This document shows positions 8,197 through 15,870 of a DNA stretch of 28,582 nt, one piece after another. Within the stretch, counting starts at the first letter, position 1, and the number at the start of each line of letters is the position of its first letter. Made by a program: the position numbers and the translations under genes. Under the pieces are notes generated by a model. The model saw only the letters and a list, made by a program, of their open reading frames with translations. It was not told where the DNA came from and made no database searches. This stretch comes from Chloroflexota bacterium (GTDB taxonomy: Bacteria; Chloroflexota; Limnocylindria; Limnocylindrales; CSP1-4), in the NCBI GenBank assembly GCA_015661135.1, contig JACVXW010000008.1, positions 1-28,582 on the forward strand, given 5' to 3'.

Positions 8197-9665
8197 CCGA
8201 CCCGAACGCCCCCACGACCATCGTCTTCGGTACGGACGGCTGGCGGGCGCGGGTCGCGGAGGACTTCACGTTCCACAACGTCCGCCGTTGCGCGGATGGT
8301 GTCGCCCGGTACGTCCTGGGCAGGGGCGAGCGCGCAAAGGGCGTCGTCGTTGCCTATGACCGACGGTTCGCGTCCGAGCACTTCGCGACGGCTGCCGCCG
8401 AGGTGCTGCTGGCCCACGACATCCCGATCGTCTTCGCGTCCCGCGCCGTGCCCACGCAGATGAGCTCGTACGAGGTCGTCGAGCGCGGGGCGTCCGCCGG
8501 CATCGTCATCACCGCCAGCCACAACCCGTGGACCGACAACGGGTTCAAGGTCAAGTCACCTTCCGGCGCGGCCGCGGGTCCGGACATGCTCAAGATCGTC
8601 GAGGCCGGCATTGCCGCGAACGGCGCTGTCGCGCTCGAGCGCCGCCCACTCGCGGATGCCGAGGCCGCCGGGCTCGTCGAGTGGTTCGACCCGTTCGAGG
8701 GCTACGAGCGGTACCTCCGCCGAACGCTGGACCTGGACGCGCTTCGGGCGGCCGATGCGCATGTCCTCGTCGAGCCGATGTGGGGCGCCGGCGCGGGCTG
8801 GATCAGCCGCCTGCTCGGTGGCGGCCGGATCCGGGTCACGGAGATCCACCAGGAGCGCAACCCGTACTTCGGCGGCGTGAACCCGGAGCCGATCCAGCCC
8901 AACGTGGATGAAGCGCTGGGCATGCTGGCCGGCGGCGGCTACGACCTGGGGCTGCTCCTGGACGGCGACGCAGACCGGGCCGGCGCCGCCGATGAGCGCG
9001 GAGCGTTCATCCATCAGCTCCAGGTGACCGGCCTGCTCATGTACTACCTGGCCGAGCACCGCGGGCTGCGGGACCCGGTGGCGATCTCGGTCAACAACAC
9101 GTCGATGGCGGCGCGCCTCGGGGAGCGGTACGGGATCGAGGTCTTCGAGACGCCCGTCGGGTTCAAGTTCATCGGCCCCAAGATGATCGAGACCGGGGCG
9201 ATGATGGGCGCCGAGGAGAGCGGCGGCTTCGGCTTCGGGATGCACCTCCCGGAGCGCGACGGCATCTACGCCGACCTGCTCCTCCTTGACCTCTTCCTGC
9301 GCGAGCGGGCCCGCGGCGTCTGGCCGGTCTCGAAGATGCTCCAGCACTTCCACGAGATCGCCGGCCCGTCGTTCTATCGGCGGGTGGACATTCATTTCGA
9401 GCGGGCTGCGTACGACGCCGTGAAGCGGCACGTACTCGTCGGCCTGCGCGACGAGCCGCCGGGCGAACTGGCCGGCCAGCCCGTGACCGGCACGCAGGCC
9501 CTCTCGACGAACGACGGCGTCAAGTTCTTCCTTGCCGACGGCAGCTGGCTGCTCGTGCGTGCATCGGGCACGGAGCCGCTCCTCCGGGTCTACACGGAAG
9601 CGACCTCGGCGGAGCTCCAGGACGCGATCCTCGAGTCGGGCGAGCGGCTGGTGCGCGGCGCATGA
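8193..9665 (+). CDS. Phosphoglucomutase/phosphomannomutase family protein
   Basis: A 490-residue alpha-D-phosphohexomutase that interconverts hexose-6-phosphate and hexose-1-phosphate. The four family domains are recognisable: the phosphoserine loop TASHNPWTDNGFK (serine in TASHNP, near residue 110), the metal-binding loop DGDADR, the sugar-binding loop around AEESGGFGFG, and the C-terminal phosphate-binding RASGTEPLLRVY. Between a guanylyltransferase and a mannose-6-P-isomerase-type cupin, phosphomannomutase activity (ManB role) is the most likely use, though motifs do not separate glucose from mannose specificity. It starts with GTG at 8193, overlapping the previous stop by 4 nt, with GGAGG just upstream, and ends in an ATGA overlap with the cupin gene. 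No missing segment is apparent. Confidence 0.92.
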   Translation: MTDPNAPTTIVFGTDGWRARVAEDFTFHNVRRCADGVARYVLGRGERAKGVVVAYDRRFASEHFATAAAEVLLAHDIPIVFASRAVPTQMSSYEVVERGASAGIVITASHNPWTDNGFKVKSPSGAAAGPDMLKIVEAGIAANGAVALERRPLADAEAAGLVEWFDPFEGYERYLRRTLDLDALRAADAHVLVEPMWGAGAGWISRLLGGGRIRVTEIHQERNPYFGGVNPEPIQPNVDEALGMLAGGGYDLGLLLDGDADRAGAADERGAFIHQLQVTGLLMYYLAEHRGLRDPVAISVNNTSMAARLGERYGIEVFETPVGFKFIGPKMIETGAMMGAEESGGFGFGMHLPERDGIYADLLLLDLFLRERARGVWPVSKMLQHFHEIAGPSFYRRVDIHFERAAYDAVKRHVLVGLRDEPPGELAGQPVTGTQALSTNDGVKFFLADGSWLLVRASGTEPLLRVYTEATSAELQDAILESGERLVRGA

Positions 9666-10051
9666 CGGCCGATCGGGACGCCGGGGACGTGCCGCCCCAG
9701 CGCGTCGACAAGCCGTGGGGCCATGAGCTGATCTGGGCGCGAACAGACCGCTACGTTGGCAAGCTCCTCGTGATCGAGGCCGGCCGTCGCCTCTCGCTCC
9801 AGCTTCACGAGGTCAAGGACGAATGGATCCACGTGCTGTCGGGGCGGCTCCTCCTCACGCTCGAAGACGACGACGGCACGATCCGGGACCAGGAGCTCGG
9901 GCCGGGCGATGGGGCCCGTGTTCGCACCGGGCGACGCCATCGATTCACCGCCCTCGAGCGGTCTGAGCTCATCGAGGTATCCACGCCCGAACTGGACGAC
10001 GTGGTTCGGCTGGAGGACGACTTCGGGCGCGAGGGAACCTCCGCCCCCTGA
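9662..10051 (+). CDS. Cupin of the mannose-6-phosphate isomerase type II family
   Basis: A 129-residue single-cupin protein resembling the C-terminal isomerase domain of type II mannose-6-phosphate isomerases. VDKPWGHELIW opens the domain; SLQLHEVKDEWIHVLSG is the first cupin motif with the His and Glu metal ligands, and RTGRRHRF gives the second-motif His; ELIEVSTPELDDVVRLEDDF is the typical end. It would convert fructose-6-P to mannose-6-P, completing a route to GDP-mannose with the two genes before it. ATGA overlap at 9662-9665 shows coupling to the mutase. Many such stand-alone cupins lack proven activity, so the reaction is an inference from family and operon. Confidence 0.82.
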   Translation: MTADRDAGDVPPQRVDKPWGHELIWARTDRYVGKLLVIEAGRRLSLQLHEVKDEWIHVLSGRLLLTLEDDDGTIRDQELGPGDGARVRTGRRHRFTALERSELIEVSTPELDDVVRLEDDFGREGTSAP

Positions 10052-10120
10052 GGCGCCGAGCAGTCCGATCAACTGGTCAGGGCTCCCGAAGATCGGTCTG
10101 CCGTTCGCGCCATCCGGGTG

Positions 10121-10126
10121 TAGGCT
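10121..10126 (+). promoter_or_regulatory. -10 box upstream of the SWIM protein gene
   Basis: TAGGCT has the TANNNT pattern seen before other genes here. It lies 5 nt before an in-frame GTG at 10132 that would give a 28-residue Gly/Pro-rich extension; alternatively it produces a leader of about 80 nt before the ATG at 10216. Confidence 0.35.
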
Positions 10127-10215
10127 TCGGGGTGCGACCGCCTCGCCCGGTCGGTGGTGCAGGACCGGGCGGCGGCACGCGATCTGCCCCTGCTGGGGCC
10201 GGAGGGTGTGTCCAG

Positions 10216-10494
10216 ATGCACAGCTCCCTGATCGGCAAGGTCGAGAAGGCGAATCGCTACGCACATGAGCTCGATCGAATCTCCATCGATCGCGTCTCGC
10301 TCACGTTCCGCGGCGACAACGACACCCACCACCTCAGTCTCGACGCCGGTCAGTGGCATTGCACCTGCCACTATTTCGAGAGTTGGGGCGGCTGCGTCCA
10401 CCTCCTCACCCTCCAGAAGGTCTTCGGGGTGATGCTGCCTGACGCGTCGCAGGTCTCGATCTTCGGCCAGGCGGCGCCAGTCACGACGGCCTGA
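10216..10494 (+). CDS. Small SWIM-type zinc-finger protein
   Basis: A 92-residue cytoplasmic protein of unknown role. Its core WHCTCHYFESWGGCVH fits the SWIM zinc finger, C-x-C-x(n)-C-x-H, with ligands Cys49, Cys51, Cys60 and His62. SWIM fingers are known in recombination-associated proteins, SNF2 helicases and transposases, where they mediate DNA or protein contact; here the finger is nearly the whole protein. The part before it (DRISIDRVSLTFRGDNDTHH) reads as beta-strands. I prefer the ATG at 10216, with GGAGG 10 nt upstream; an in-frame GTG at 10132 is possible. It stands alone, between the GDP-mannose operon and a strong hairpin, so context does not indicate a partner. Confidence 0.75.
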   Translation: MHSSLIGKVEKANRYAHELDRISIDRVSLTFRGDNDTHHLSLDAGQWHCTCHYFESWGGCVHLLTLQKVFGVMLPDASQVSIFGQAAPVTTA

Positions 10495-10538
10495 ATCCGC
10501 GGCCGGCAGCGGGCCGGCTTCCACGAGCCCCAGATGTT

Positions 10539-10568
10539 GCGACCCGCCCGGCCTGCCGGGCGGGTCGC
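10539..10568. terminator. Bidirectional hairpin terminator
   Basis: A perfect 13-bp inverted repeat (GCGACCCGCCCGG and CCGGGCGGGTCGC) with a CCTG loop lies between convergent genes ending at 10494 and 10614. Only a short T-poor tail (TCGTTT) follows on the plus strand, so it may act as a stem barrier or work with Rho. It is the longest perfect hairpin I found in the window. Confidence 0.75.
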
Positions 10569-10613
10569 TCGTTTCCATCGCCGAAGAGCCCGCGACCACC
10601 GCGGGGCGCTTGC

Positions 10614-11219
10614 TCACGGCACCGTGACTGCCCAATACGTCTGGCCGTCGCCGCGCCCATCTGCCCGGAACAGCCGGACCGCGAGCACCCAGCTGCCGGC
10701 AGGCAGCGGACCGATGGTGACCTTGTCGGCGGACGCACCGATCATCTCGACCATCACCTCGCGGAGGTGGAGGCCTGCGGCGTCGTCCTGGGCCGCGACA
10801 ACCGCGATCGCCTGGCCGATCGCGACCCCGTCGACAAGGCGCGCGACGACGATCCCACCTGACGCCAGCGTGACGACCGGCAGGCTGTCGAACGGCAGCC
10901 ACGGTGCGTCGCCGCCCCGGCCGTCGATGCCGTAGCTGCCCAGGGTGCCGGCCACGAATCCATCGACCGTCTCCAGCACGGCCGCCGGCAGTGGTGCCGG
11001 CGTCGCGGTTGGCTCCTCGGATGGCGTCGGCAGCGGGACAGCGGTGGGCGCGGCAGGCGTGACCGTGGCGGTCGCGGTGATCGAACTCGGCATCAGCGAC
11101 GGGCCTTCAGGCGATCGCGATCCGCCGGCGCCGGCGCCGCATCCGGCCAGGAGCGCCCCAGCCAGAACGGTCGCCAACGCTCGGCCGATCTGCCTGCCCG
11201 CGTCACGTGGACGGCTCAT
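10614..11219 (-). CDS. Putative lipoprotein of unknown function
   Basis: A 201-residue protein with a signal sequence ending in a lipobox (GALLAGC, Cys27), a Pro/Thr/Ser/Ala-rich linker to about residue 75, and a globular C-terminal part of about 120 residues rich in beta-strand (GGIVVARLVDGVAIGQAIAV, SWVLAVRLFRADGRGDG). I recognise no known domain. It is the last of three genes transcribed leftward; its ATG at 11219 overlaps the previous stop by 4 nt (ATGA). It is probably anchored to the outer face of the membrane next to the two secreted products of the same operon. It ends just before the shared hairpin at 10539-10568. Confidence 0.75.
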   Translation of the reverse strand: MSRPRDAGRQIGRALATVLAGALLAGCGAGAGGSRSPEGPSLMPSSITATATVTPAAPTAVPLPTPSEEPTATPAPLPAAVLETVDGFVAGTLGSYGIDGRGGDAPWLPFDSLPVVTLASGGIVVARLVDGVAIGQAIAVVAAQDDAAGLHLREVMVEMIGASADKVTIGPLPAGSWVLAVRLFRADGRGDGQTYWAVTVP

Positions 11220-12286
11220 GGCAACGTGCCGCTAGGGCAGCCGCTGCCGGAGCAGCCGCTGACCGTGATCTTGACGATCGTGGAGAACGAGGCGACGGCC
11301 CCGTCGCCGGCCGCCGGGGTGAACACCGCCCGCCACTCATAGGTTGCGGTCGGTGAGGTCGTGAACGCGTACGTTCCCTCGATGCTGTTGCTCGGAACCA
11401 TCGTCCCGATGCTCGACCATGCCTGACCGGAGTTCGTCCGCCGTTGGAGCGTGATGGTCCGGGCGCTCACGGGGTCGTTGGCCAACGCGCGATTCAAGGT
11501 TGCGCCGGTGGTCCTGAGCGTTGCCGTGAATTGCACGGTCGCGCCGATCGACACGCTCGTGCTGGACGACTTGAGCGTCGTCGCAGTTTCGATGGCCAGG
11601 CAGGTCGAGAACGGATCCCGCGGCGCCGCCCGGTCGTACTCCAGTTGCAGCCGTGCCGTGTCGCACCGGCCGAGGGCGTGCACGTTCCAGCCGATCGCCG
11701 GACGCGCCCGGCTGACCGTCTGGACCACCGCGTCAAGATAGTCGGAACCGTCAGCCTCATTGACGTGATGCTCCAGGATCTGGACGTGCCCGAACTCGTC
11801 CAGGGCGACGTTCTCAGCGTCGAAGCAGCCGTTGGCGATGACGGCAAGTCCCTGGCACCAGCGGAGGGTCCCCCAGTCGAAGATGTACCCGTGCGCCCGG
11901 AACCACATCCTGAAGCTGCTCGGCGCGCCGCTCCGGTTGTAGCAGGCGATGCCGGCGGTCGAGCACCCGGTGGGCTCGCCGTAGGCGACAAGACTGGTGC
12001 CGCCGGTCATTCGGACGAACACCGCCGCTCGGGAGGCACGCGTCGCGTTGGCGTCAGCGGCCGCTGTGTCGATGGCAACAGCCATCCAGGCGGGCGGAAC
12101 CTGGCCGCTCCGCCACGCGTAGCCGACGGCCTGGTCCTGGGCCCAGGGCTTTCCGCCGAGCAGGGGATCGGCCTGGTCGGCGAGGGCCGGGGTGGCGCCG
12201 AGAATCGCCGCGACCATCACCGAGGCGAATATGGACGGCTGGCGTCGCAGTCGCACGGAGCGGAGGATGCCGAGGGCACGGTTCAT
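11216..12286 (-). CDS. Secreted metzincin-like protein with altered zinc motif and Ig-like domain
   Basis: A 356-residue protein with a signal peptide (hydrophobic core about residues 19-35, probable cleavage after ALA near 36). The middle domain contains LDEFGHVQILEHH (162-174), which aligns with the metzincin zinc motif HExxHxxGxxH of matrixin-like peptidases but has Asp163 where the first zinc His belongs and Ile170 where the glycine belongs; Glu164, His167 and His173 remain. Cysteines flank it (C108, C115, C144, C154, C208, C229), consistent with disulfides outside the cell. Residues 232-342 form an Ig-like beta-sandwich domain (VSIGATVQFTATLRTT, ITLQRRTNSGQAWSSI, ATYEWRAVFTP). The function may be binding or an unusual hydrolase. 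ATGA overlaps join it to both neighbours. Confidence 0.75.
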   Translation of the reverse strand: MNRALGILRSVRLRRQPSIFASVMVAAILGATPALADQADPLLGGKPWAQDQAVGYAWRSGQVPPAWMAVAIDTAAADANATRASRAAVFVRMTGGTSLVAYGEPTGCSTAGIACYNRSGAPSSFRMWFRAHGYIFDWGTLRWCQGLAVIANGCFDAENVALDEFGHVQILEHHVNEADGSDYLDAVVQTVSRARPAIGWNVHALGRCDTARLQLEYDRAAPRDPFSTCLAIETATTLKSSSTSVSIGATVQFTATLRTTGATLNRALANDPVSARTITLQRRTNSGQAWSSIGTMVPSNSIEGTYAFTTSPTATYEWRAVFTPAAGDGAVASFSTIVKITVSGCSGSGCPSGTLP

Positions 12287-13422
12287 GGCTGCACCACCTG
12301 TTCCGGCGGGTTCGTGGGCGAGGGGACGTCGGTGAGGCGGAGCGAGGTCGGCGTGCGCCCGGCATGGCCAATTCCGATCTCAGTGGATGGGACTTCCAGG
12401 CCGGCCGCGGCGCCGGGCCCGCCGGGCAGGGGAAGCACGTCGTCGTCGGCAGGGCCGAGGGATCGCTGGCGGCCGGATCGAAGGTCCACGGCCAGCAACT
12501 CGTTTGTCCCGTCCGCTGCGACGTGGACGACGACGAGCGTCCGCTCGTCGGCGGCCACTGAGGCGCCGATCGCGCCGGGGAACACGGTCCGTGCCCGTCC
12601 ATCGCCGCGATCCCAGATCAGGACCGGGCAGGGGAGCCCCGGACAGGCGCCCCACGTGACGAGGTCCCCGTCCGACAGCCCGATCATGGGCCCCTGGCCA
12701 GGCCCGGCCACGACGACGACGTTCCGCCCGTCCAGATCCGCGAGCCGCGTGACACAGCCGGCCGGATGGCAGGACTGGACCGCGAGGGACCGGCCGGCCG
12801 TGTCCTGTCGGAGATCCGTGGTCCAGACACGGTCCATGCCGGCCTGTTCGCGGAGCGCGTCTGGGAGCGGTTCGAGCACACGCTCCGCCGGTTCGCCCGA
12901 TGGGTCCAGGCGCCAGACGCCGAGATCACGCCGCGTGTCGGAGGCCAACAGGTGCACCAGGACGCCAGCCCCCCGGGGATCGGGAACGGCCCGCCGGGCG
13001 ATGCCAATGCGGACCGGGATTTCACCCGCGCAGCCGCGGGCGGTGTCGATGACCAGGACGCTCGACGCGCTGTCGAGCGGATCGGGGCCCTCAACGGCGA
13101 CGAGGACGAGCCCTCCGTGGGGCCCGCTGATGGTGCTCGCGGCCGGCAGGTCACGCGCTGAGGTCCGGCGGCCGGGTGCTCCGACCTGGAGCGACCAACC
13201 GGCGAGCACCCCGGAAGCATCGAGCACCGGTGCGCTGCGCCACCACGCGCCGGGCCGCGGTTCACGCCCGCCCGCGGCGGTGGCGCAGGCGGAGATCGGG
13301 ACGGGCGGGAGCAGCGAGGTTGCCCCGACCGGGACCGCGAGGCGGTCGGACAGGGCGGGGACGGCGGCCATGGCCAGGATCAGTGGCGGACCAAGGAGCA
13401 CGATCCAGCGGCGCCTCGACAT
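12283..13422 (-). CDS. Secreted, probably beta-propeller protein of unknown function
   Basis: A 379-residue protein starting with a positively charged stretch and a hydrophobic segment (WIVLLGPPLILAMAAVPAL, residues 6-24), a signal peptide or N-terminal anchor. The rest is a series of short beta-strand repeats with turns, such as DLGVWRLDPSGEPAERVL, SVLVIDTARGC, PVLIWDRGDGRARTVF and NELLAVDLRSGRQRSL, resembling blades of a WD40/TolB-like propeller; this is a pattern judgement, not a family hit. Six cysteines fit an extracellular location. The ATG at 13422 has GGAGGAGG 8 nt upstream. It is the first gene of the coupled three-gene secreted operon and diverges from the cobalamin riboswitch unit. 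Confidence 0.72.
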   Translation of the reverse strand: MSRRRWIVLLGPPLILAMAAVPALSDRLAVPVGATSLLPPVPISACATAAGGREPRPGAWWRSAPVLDASGVLAGWSLQVGAPGRRTSARDLPAASTISGPHGGLVLVAVEGPDPLDSASSVLVIDTARGCAGEIPVRIGIARRAVPDPRGAGVLVHLLASDTRRDLGVWRLDPSGEPAERVLEPLPDALREQAGMDRVWTTDLRQDTAGRSLAVQSCHPAGCVTRLADLDGRNVVVVAGPGQGPMIGLSDGDLVTWGACPGLPCPVLIWDRGDGRARTVFPGAIGASVAADERTLVVVHVAADGTNELLAVDLRSGRQRSLGPADDDVLPLPGGPGAAAGLEVPSTEIGIGHAGRTPTSLRLTDVPSPTNPPEQVVQP

Positions 13423-13508
13423 GAGCAGTACCTCCTCCGGCGGGTGGCGGGAGGAGGGCGGAGGCCCGCAGTGTCACGCCCGGCACTTACCTGCCGCTTA
13501 TCCGGTGG

Positions 13509-13514
13509 TACCCT
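13509..13514 (+). promoter_or_regulatory. Candidate -10 box of the cobalamin-controlled operon
   Basis: TACCCT fits the TANNNT pattern and would start transcription near 13520, just before the riboswitch. A weak -35 candidate (TTACCT, 13487-13492) stands 16 nt upstream. Confidence 0.35.
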
Positions 13515-13518
13515 TCGC

Positions 13519-13670
13519 GCGTCCGTTACAGGACACGCCGCGCAGTCGCGAAGCCGGTGCAATTCCGGCACAGTCCCGCTACGGTGAACCGTCGTTCCAA
13601 CGACGGCAGTCCGGTCGCCGACGCACGGTGCATGCAGACCTTCGAGCGAAAGGCAGGCACCCGATGCACC
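13519..13670 (+). promoter_or_regulatory. Cobalamin riboswitch
   Basis: The leader of the BtuFCD-type operon has the hallmark core of the cobalamin riboswitch: GCCGGTGCAATTCCGGC (13553-13569), the P4-type stem, followed by CAGTCCCGCTACGGTGA (13571-13587), corresponding to the conserved CCCGC-AC-GGT segment. A GTCGTT/AACGAC hairpin (13591-13604) and the GGCAGTC segment (13605-13611) follow as in the class. Downstream, GGTGCAT (13627-13633) pairs with ATGCACC (13664-13670) and could be part of the expression platform. In known members, bound adenosyl- or methylcobalamin lowers downstream expression. The outer boundaries are estimates. About 80 nt with no other recognisable feature separate it from the start codon at 13754. 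Confidence 0.88.
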
Positions 13671-13753
13671 CGACCGGTTGACGGCAGCCAACGCGTTCGC
13701 CCCGTCGTCCCGGGACCACCCGGTCCCCATCCCCCGGTCGGAGACCCGAACCC

Positions 13754-14788
13754 ATGGCTGCAATCCATCGCCCGCGCGCCCGTCGCGCACGCAGCGGGCT
13801 CGTCCCGCCGCTCGCCTCCCTGCTGATCCCGCTGCTCGCCTTCCTCGCGGCGTGCAGCCCGTCCGCCGTCGTCGTCCCGACGATTCCTCCGGACGCGACC
13901 GCCTCCCAGGTGCCGCCCGCGACGGCGACCCCGGCGGCGCCCACGCCGACACCCGCACCCACGTTTCCGCTGACGATCCTCGACGACGAGGGCACAGCCG
14001 TCGCCGTCGCCGCCGAGCCGCAGCGGATCGTGTCCCTCACTCCGGCTGCCACCGAAACGCTGTTCGCCATCGGTGCCGGCGATCGCGTGGTGGCCAAGGT
14101 CGAGGACATCGCGGCGTACCCGCCGGCGGCGGACACCCTGCCGATCGTCGCGACCTATCAGGGAGTAAACGTCGAGCAGGTCGTGGCGCTCGAGGCGGAT
14201 CTCGTGATCGCCGGCGGCAACTTCTTCACGCCCCCGGACGCGATCGCCCAGCTTCGCGATCTGGGCATACCGGTCATCGTCCTGTACGCCTCGACGATCG
14301 AGGAGGCGCTCTCGGGCATCGAGCGCGTGGGCATCGCTGCGGGCGCCGCCGGGGCGGCCGCCGACCTGACCGCAGCGATGCGTGCGGAGATCGACCAGCT
14401 CGCCGCGAAGACGTCCGGGCTGGTGAAGCCGAAGACGTTCTACGAGATCGACGCTACCACCAGGATCTACACGGTCCCGGCAGGTTCCCTGTACGCCGAG
14501 ATGCTGACCCTCGCCGGTGCCGACCCGATCACCACGGATGAGAGCTACGAGATCTCGCTCGAGGAACTGATCATCGCGGATCCGGAGGTGATCCTGCTCG
14601 GTGACGACGCCGACTACACGACCGCGGCGGACGTCGCGGCCCGGCCGGGCTGGGAGGGGATCCGGGCGGTGAAGGATGGCAATGTCCGGCCGATCCCGGC
14701 GTACGTGCTCGTCACCCGGCCCGGGCCCCGGCTCGTCGAGGGGCTCCGGGCCCTGATCGAGGCGCTCCATCCGGGGGTCCTCGGCTGA
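13754..14788 (+). CDS. btuF: BtuF-type cobalamin-binding lipoprotein of an ABC importer
   Basis: A 344-residue surface lipoprotein of the helical-backbone (BtuF/FecB-type) binding-protein family. The signal sequence ends in a lipobox LAAC with Cys34, then an Ala/Thr/Pro linker to about residue 70. PQRIVSLTPAATETLFAIGAGDRVV is the standard opening of BtuF domains (quoted in parts: RIVSLTPAATETLFAIGAG), followed by VNVEQVVALEADLVIAG, LGIPVIVLYAST and SLEELIIADPEVILLG. The cobalamin riboswitch directly upstream makes B12 or another corrinoid the likely ligand, since the family also contains siderophore binders. The ATG at 13754 is preceded by GGAG about 10 nt upstream. The permease gene begins 2 nt after its stop. 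Confidence 0.9.
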   Translation: MAAIHRPRARRARSGLVPPLASLLIPLLAFLAACSPSAVVVPTIPPDATASQVPPATATPAAPTPTPAPTFPLTILDDEGTAVAVAAEPQRIVSLTPAATETLFAIGAGDRVVAKVEDIAAYPPAADTLPIVATYQGVNVEQVVALEADLVIAGGNFFTPPDAIAQLRDLGIPVIVLYASTIEEALSGIERVGIAAGAAGAAADLTAAMRAEIDQLAAKTSGLVKPKTFYEIDATTRIYTVPAGSLYAEMLTLAGADPITTDESYEISLEELIIADPEVILLGDDADYTTAADVAARPGWEGIRAVKDGNVRPIPAYVLVTRPGPRLVEGLRALIEALHPGVLG

Positions 14789-14790
14789 CC

Positions 14791-15870
14791 GTGTCGCCGG
14801 GATCGGCGATCCTCGCGGCGCGCGCCGGCTCGACCGGCCTGGCGGGTCTTGCCCGCCGGCCGGTGACGGTCGCGGCTGTGGGCCTCGTCCTGCTCGCCGT
14901 CGCGCTCGTGGCGGGGATCGCCGCCGGCACCGTCCCGATCGCCCCGGCCGACACGATCGGAATCCTGGCCCGGCGGCTGCTCGGCCTCCACGTGACGCCA
15001 ACCTGGACCGCGGCGGCGGAAACGATCGTGATCGACCTGCGGCTGCCCCGCGTCCTCTCGGCGATGGTCGTGGGCGCGGGTCTTGCCACGGCCGGGGCGG
15101 CGTTCCAGGGGCTCCTCCGCAACCCGCTCGCAGACCCGTACGTGCTCGGCACGGCGTCGGGGGCCGCCCTCGGAGCCGCGATCGCGGTGCTGATTCCCGT
15201 TCGGGCGCTCATCCTCCAGTTCGGGCTCATTCATGCGCTTGCCTTCGTGGGGGCGCTCGGCGCCGTTCTCGTTGTCTACCGGCTGTCCCGCGTCGGGGCG
15301 AGTTCTCCGATGACCAGCCTCCTGCTCACGGGGTATGCCGTGAGTTCGCTCCTGGCTGCCGGTCTCGCCATGGCGATGTACCTGTCCGGGGCCGGCCTGC
15401 GCCAGATCTTCTCGTTCCTGCTGGGCGGCTTCGATTCGTCCTCGTGGGGCCGCCTCGCCGTCGCCGCGCCACTAATCGCGCTGGCCTCGCTCGGGATCCT
15501 GCTCCGGGCTCGCGCCCTCAACGGGATGCTGCTCGGCGACGATGCCGCGGCGCACCTCGGTGTGGACGTCCGCCGCGAGCGGGCGATCCTGCTGGCCCTC
15601 GCCTCCCTTGCAACGGCGGCCGCGGTGTCGGTCTCCGGCCTCATCGGTTTCGTGGGCCTCGTTGGCCCGCACGTGGTCCGGCTCCTGGTGGGCCCGAACG
15701 CGCGGCTCGTGCTGCCCCTTGCCGCACTCCTCGGTGCGAGCCTGATGGTGGGCGCGGACCTTGCCGCCCGGCTCCTCGGCGAGATCCCGGTCGGCGTCGT
15801 GACCGCGGTCATCGGGGCGCCTTTCTTCCTCGCCCTCCTGCGGCGGACGCGCTCGGGCTACGAGCTGTGA
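14791..15870 (+). CDS. btuC: BtuC/FecCD-type permease of the cobalamin importer
   Basis: A 359-residue inner-membrane permease with about ten hydrophobic segments, normal for FecCD/BtuC. Family blocks include LRLPRVLSAMVVGAGLATAG near residue 85, FQGLLRNPLADPYVLGTASG, FSFLLGGFDSSSWG, the ATPase-contact region GDDAAAHLGVDVRRER, SGLIGFVGLVGPHVVRL and the terminal GEIPVGVVTAVIGAPFFLAL. It starts with GTG at 14791, 2 nt after the binding-protein stop, and its TGA overlaps the GTG of the ATPase gene by 4 nt, so all three subunits are produced from the riboswitch-controlled transcript. Confidence 0.93.
   Translation: MSPGSAILAARAGSTGLAGLARRPVTVAAVGLVLLAVALVAGIAAGTVPIAPADTIGILARRLLGLHVTPTWTAAAETIVIDLRLPRVLSAMVVGAGLATAGAAFQGLLRNPLADPYVLGTASGAALGAAIAVLIPVRALILQFGLIHALAFVGALGAVLVVYRLSRVGASSPMTSLLLTGYAVSSLLAAGLAMAMYLSGAGLRQIFSFLLGGFDSSSWGRLAVAAPLIALASLGILLRARALNGMLLGDDAAAHLGVDVRRERAILLALASLATAAAVSVSGLIGFVGLVGPHVVRLLVGPNARLVLPLAALLGASLMVGADLAARLLGEIPVGVVTAVIGAPFFLALLRRTRSGYEL

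Noticed and set aside
11444..13681. A 745-codon open frame on the plus strand opposite the secreted three-gene module
   Set aside because: High GC leaves long open frames opposite real genes. Its composition (Arg/Ser/Gly/Pro-rich, no domain) is typical of such a shadow, and the minus-strand genes have signal peptides, ribosome-binding sites and coupled starts.
13526..15001. A 491-codon open frame on the minus strand across the riboswitch and btuF
   Set aside because: No domain, Arg-rich low-complexity composition, and it lies opposite the riboswitch and a clear binding-protein gene.
15444..15866. A long N-terminal extension of the BtuD ATPase
   Set aside because: It overlaps the well-supported permease gene in another frame and shows no resemblance to any ATPase; the GTG at 15867 is coupled to the permease stop.
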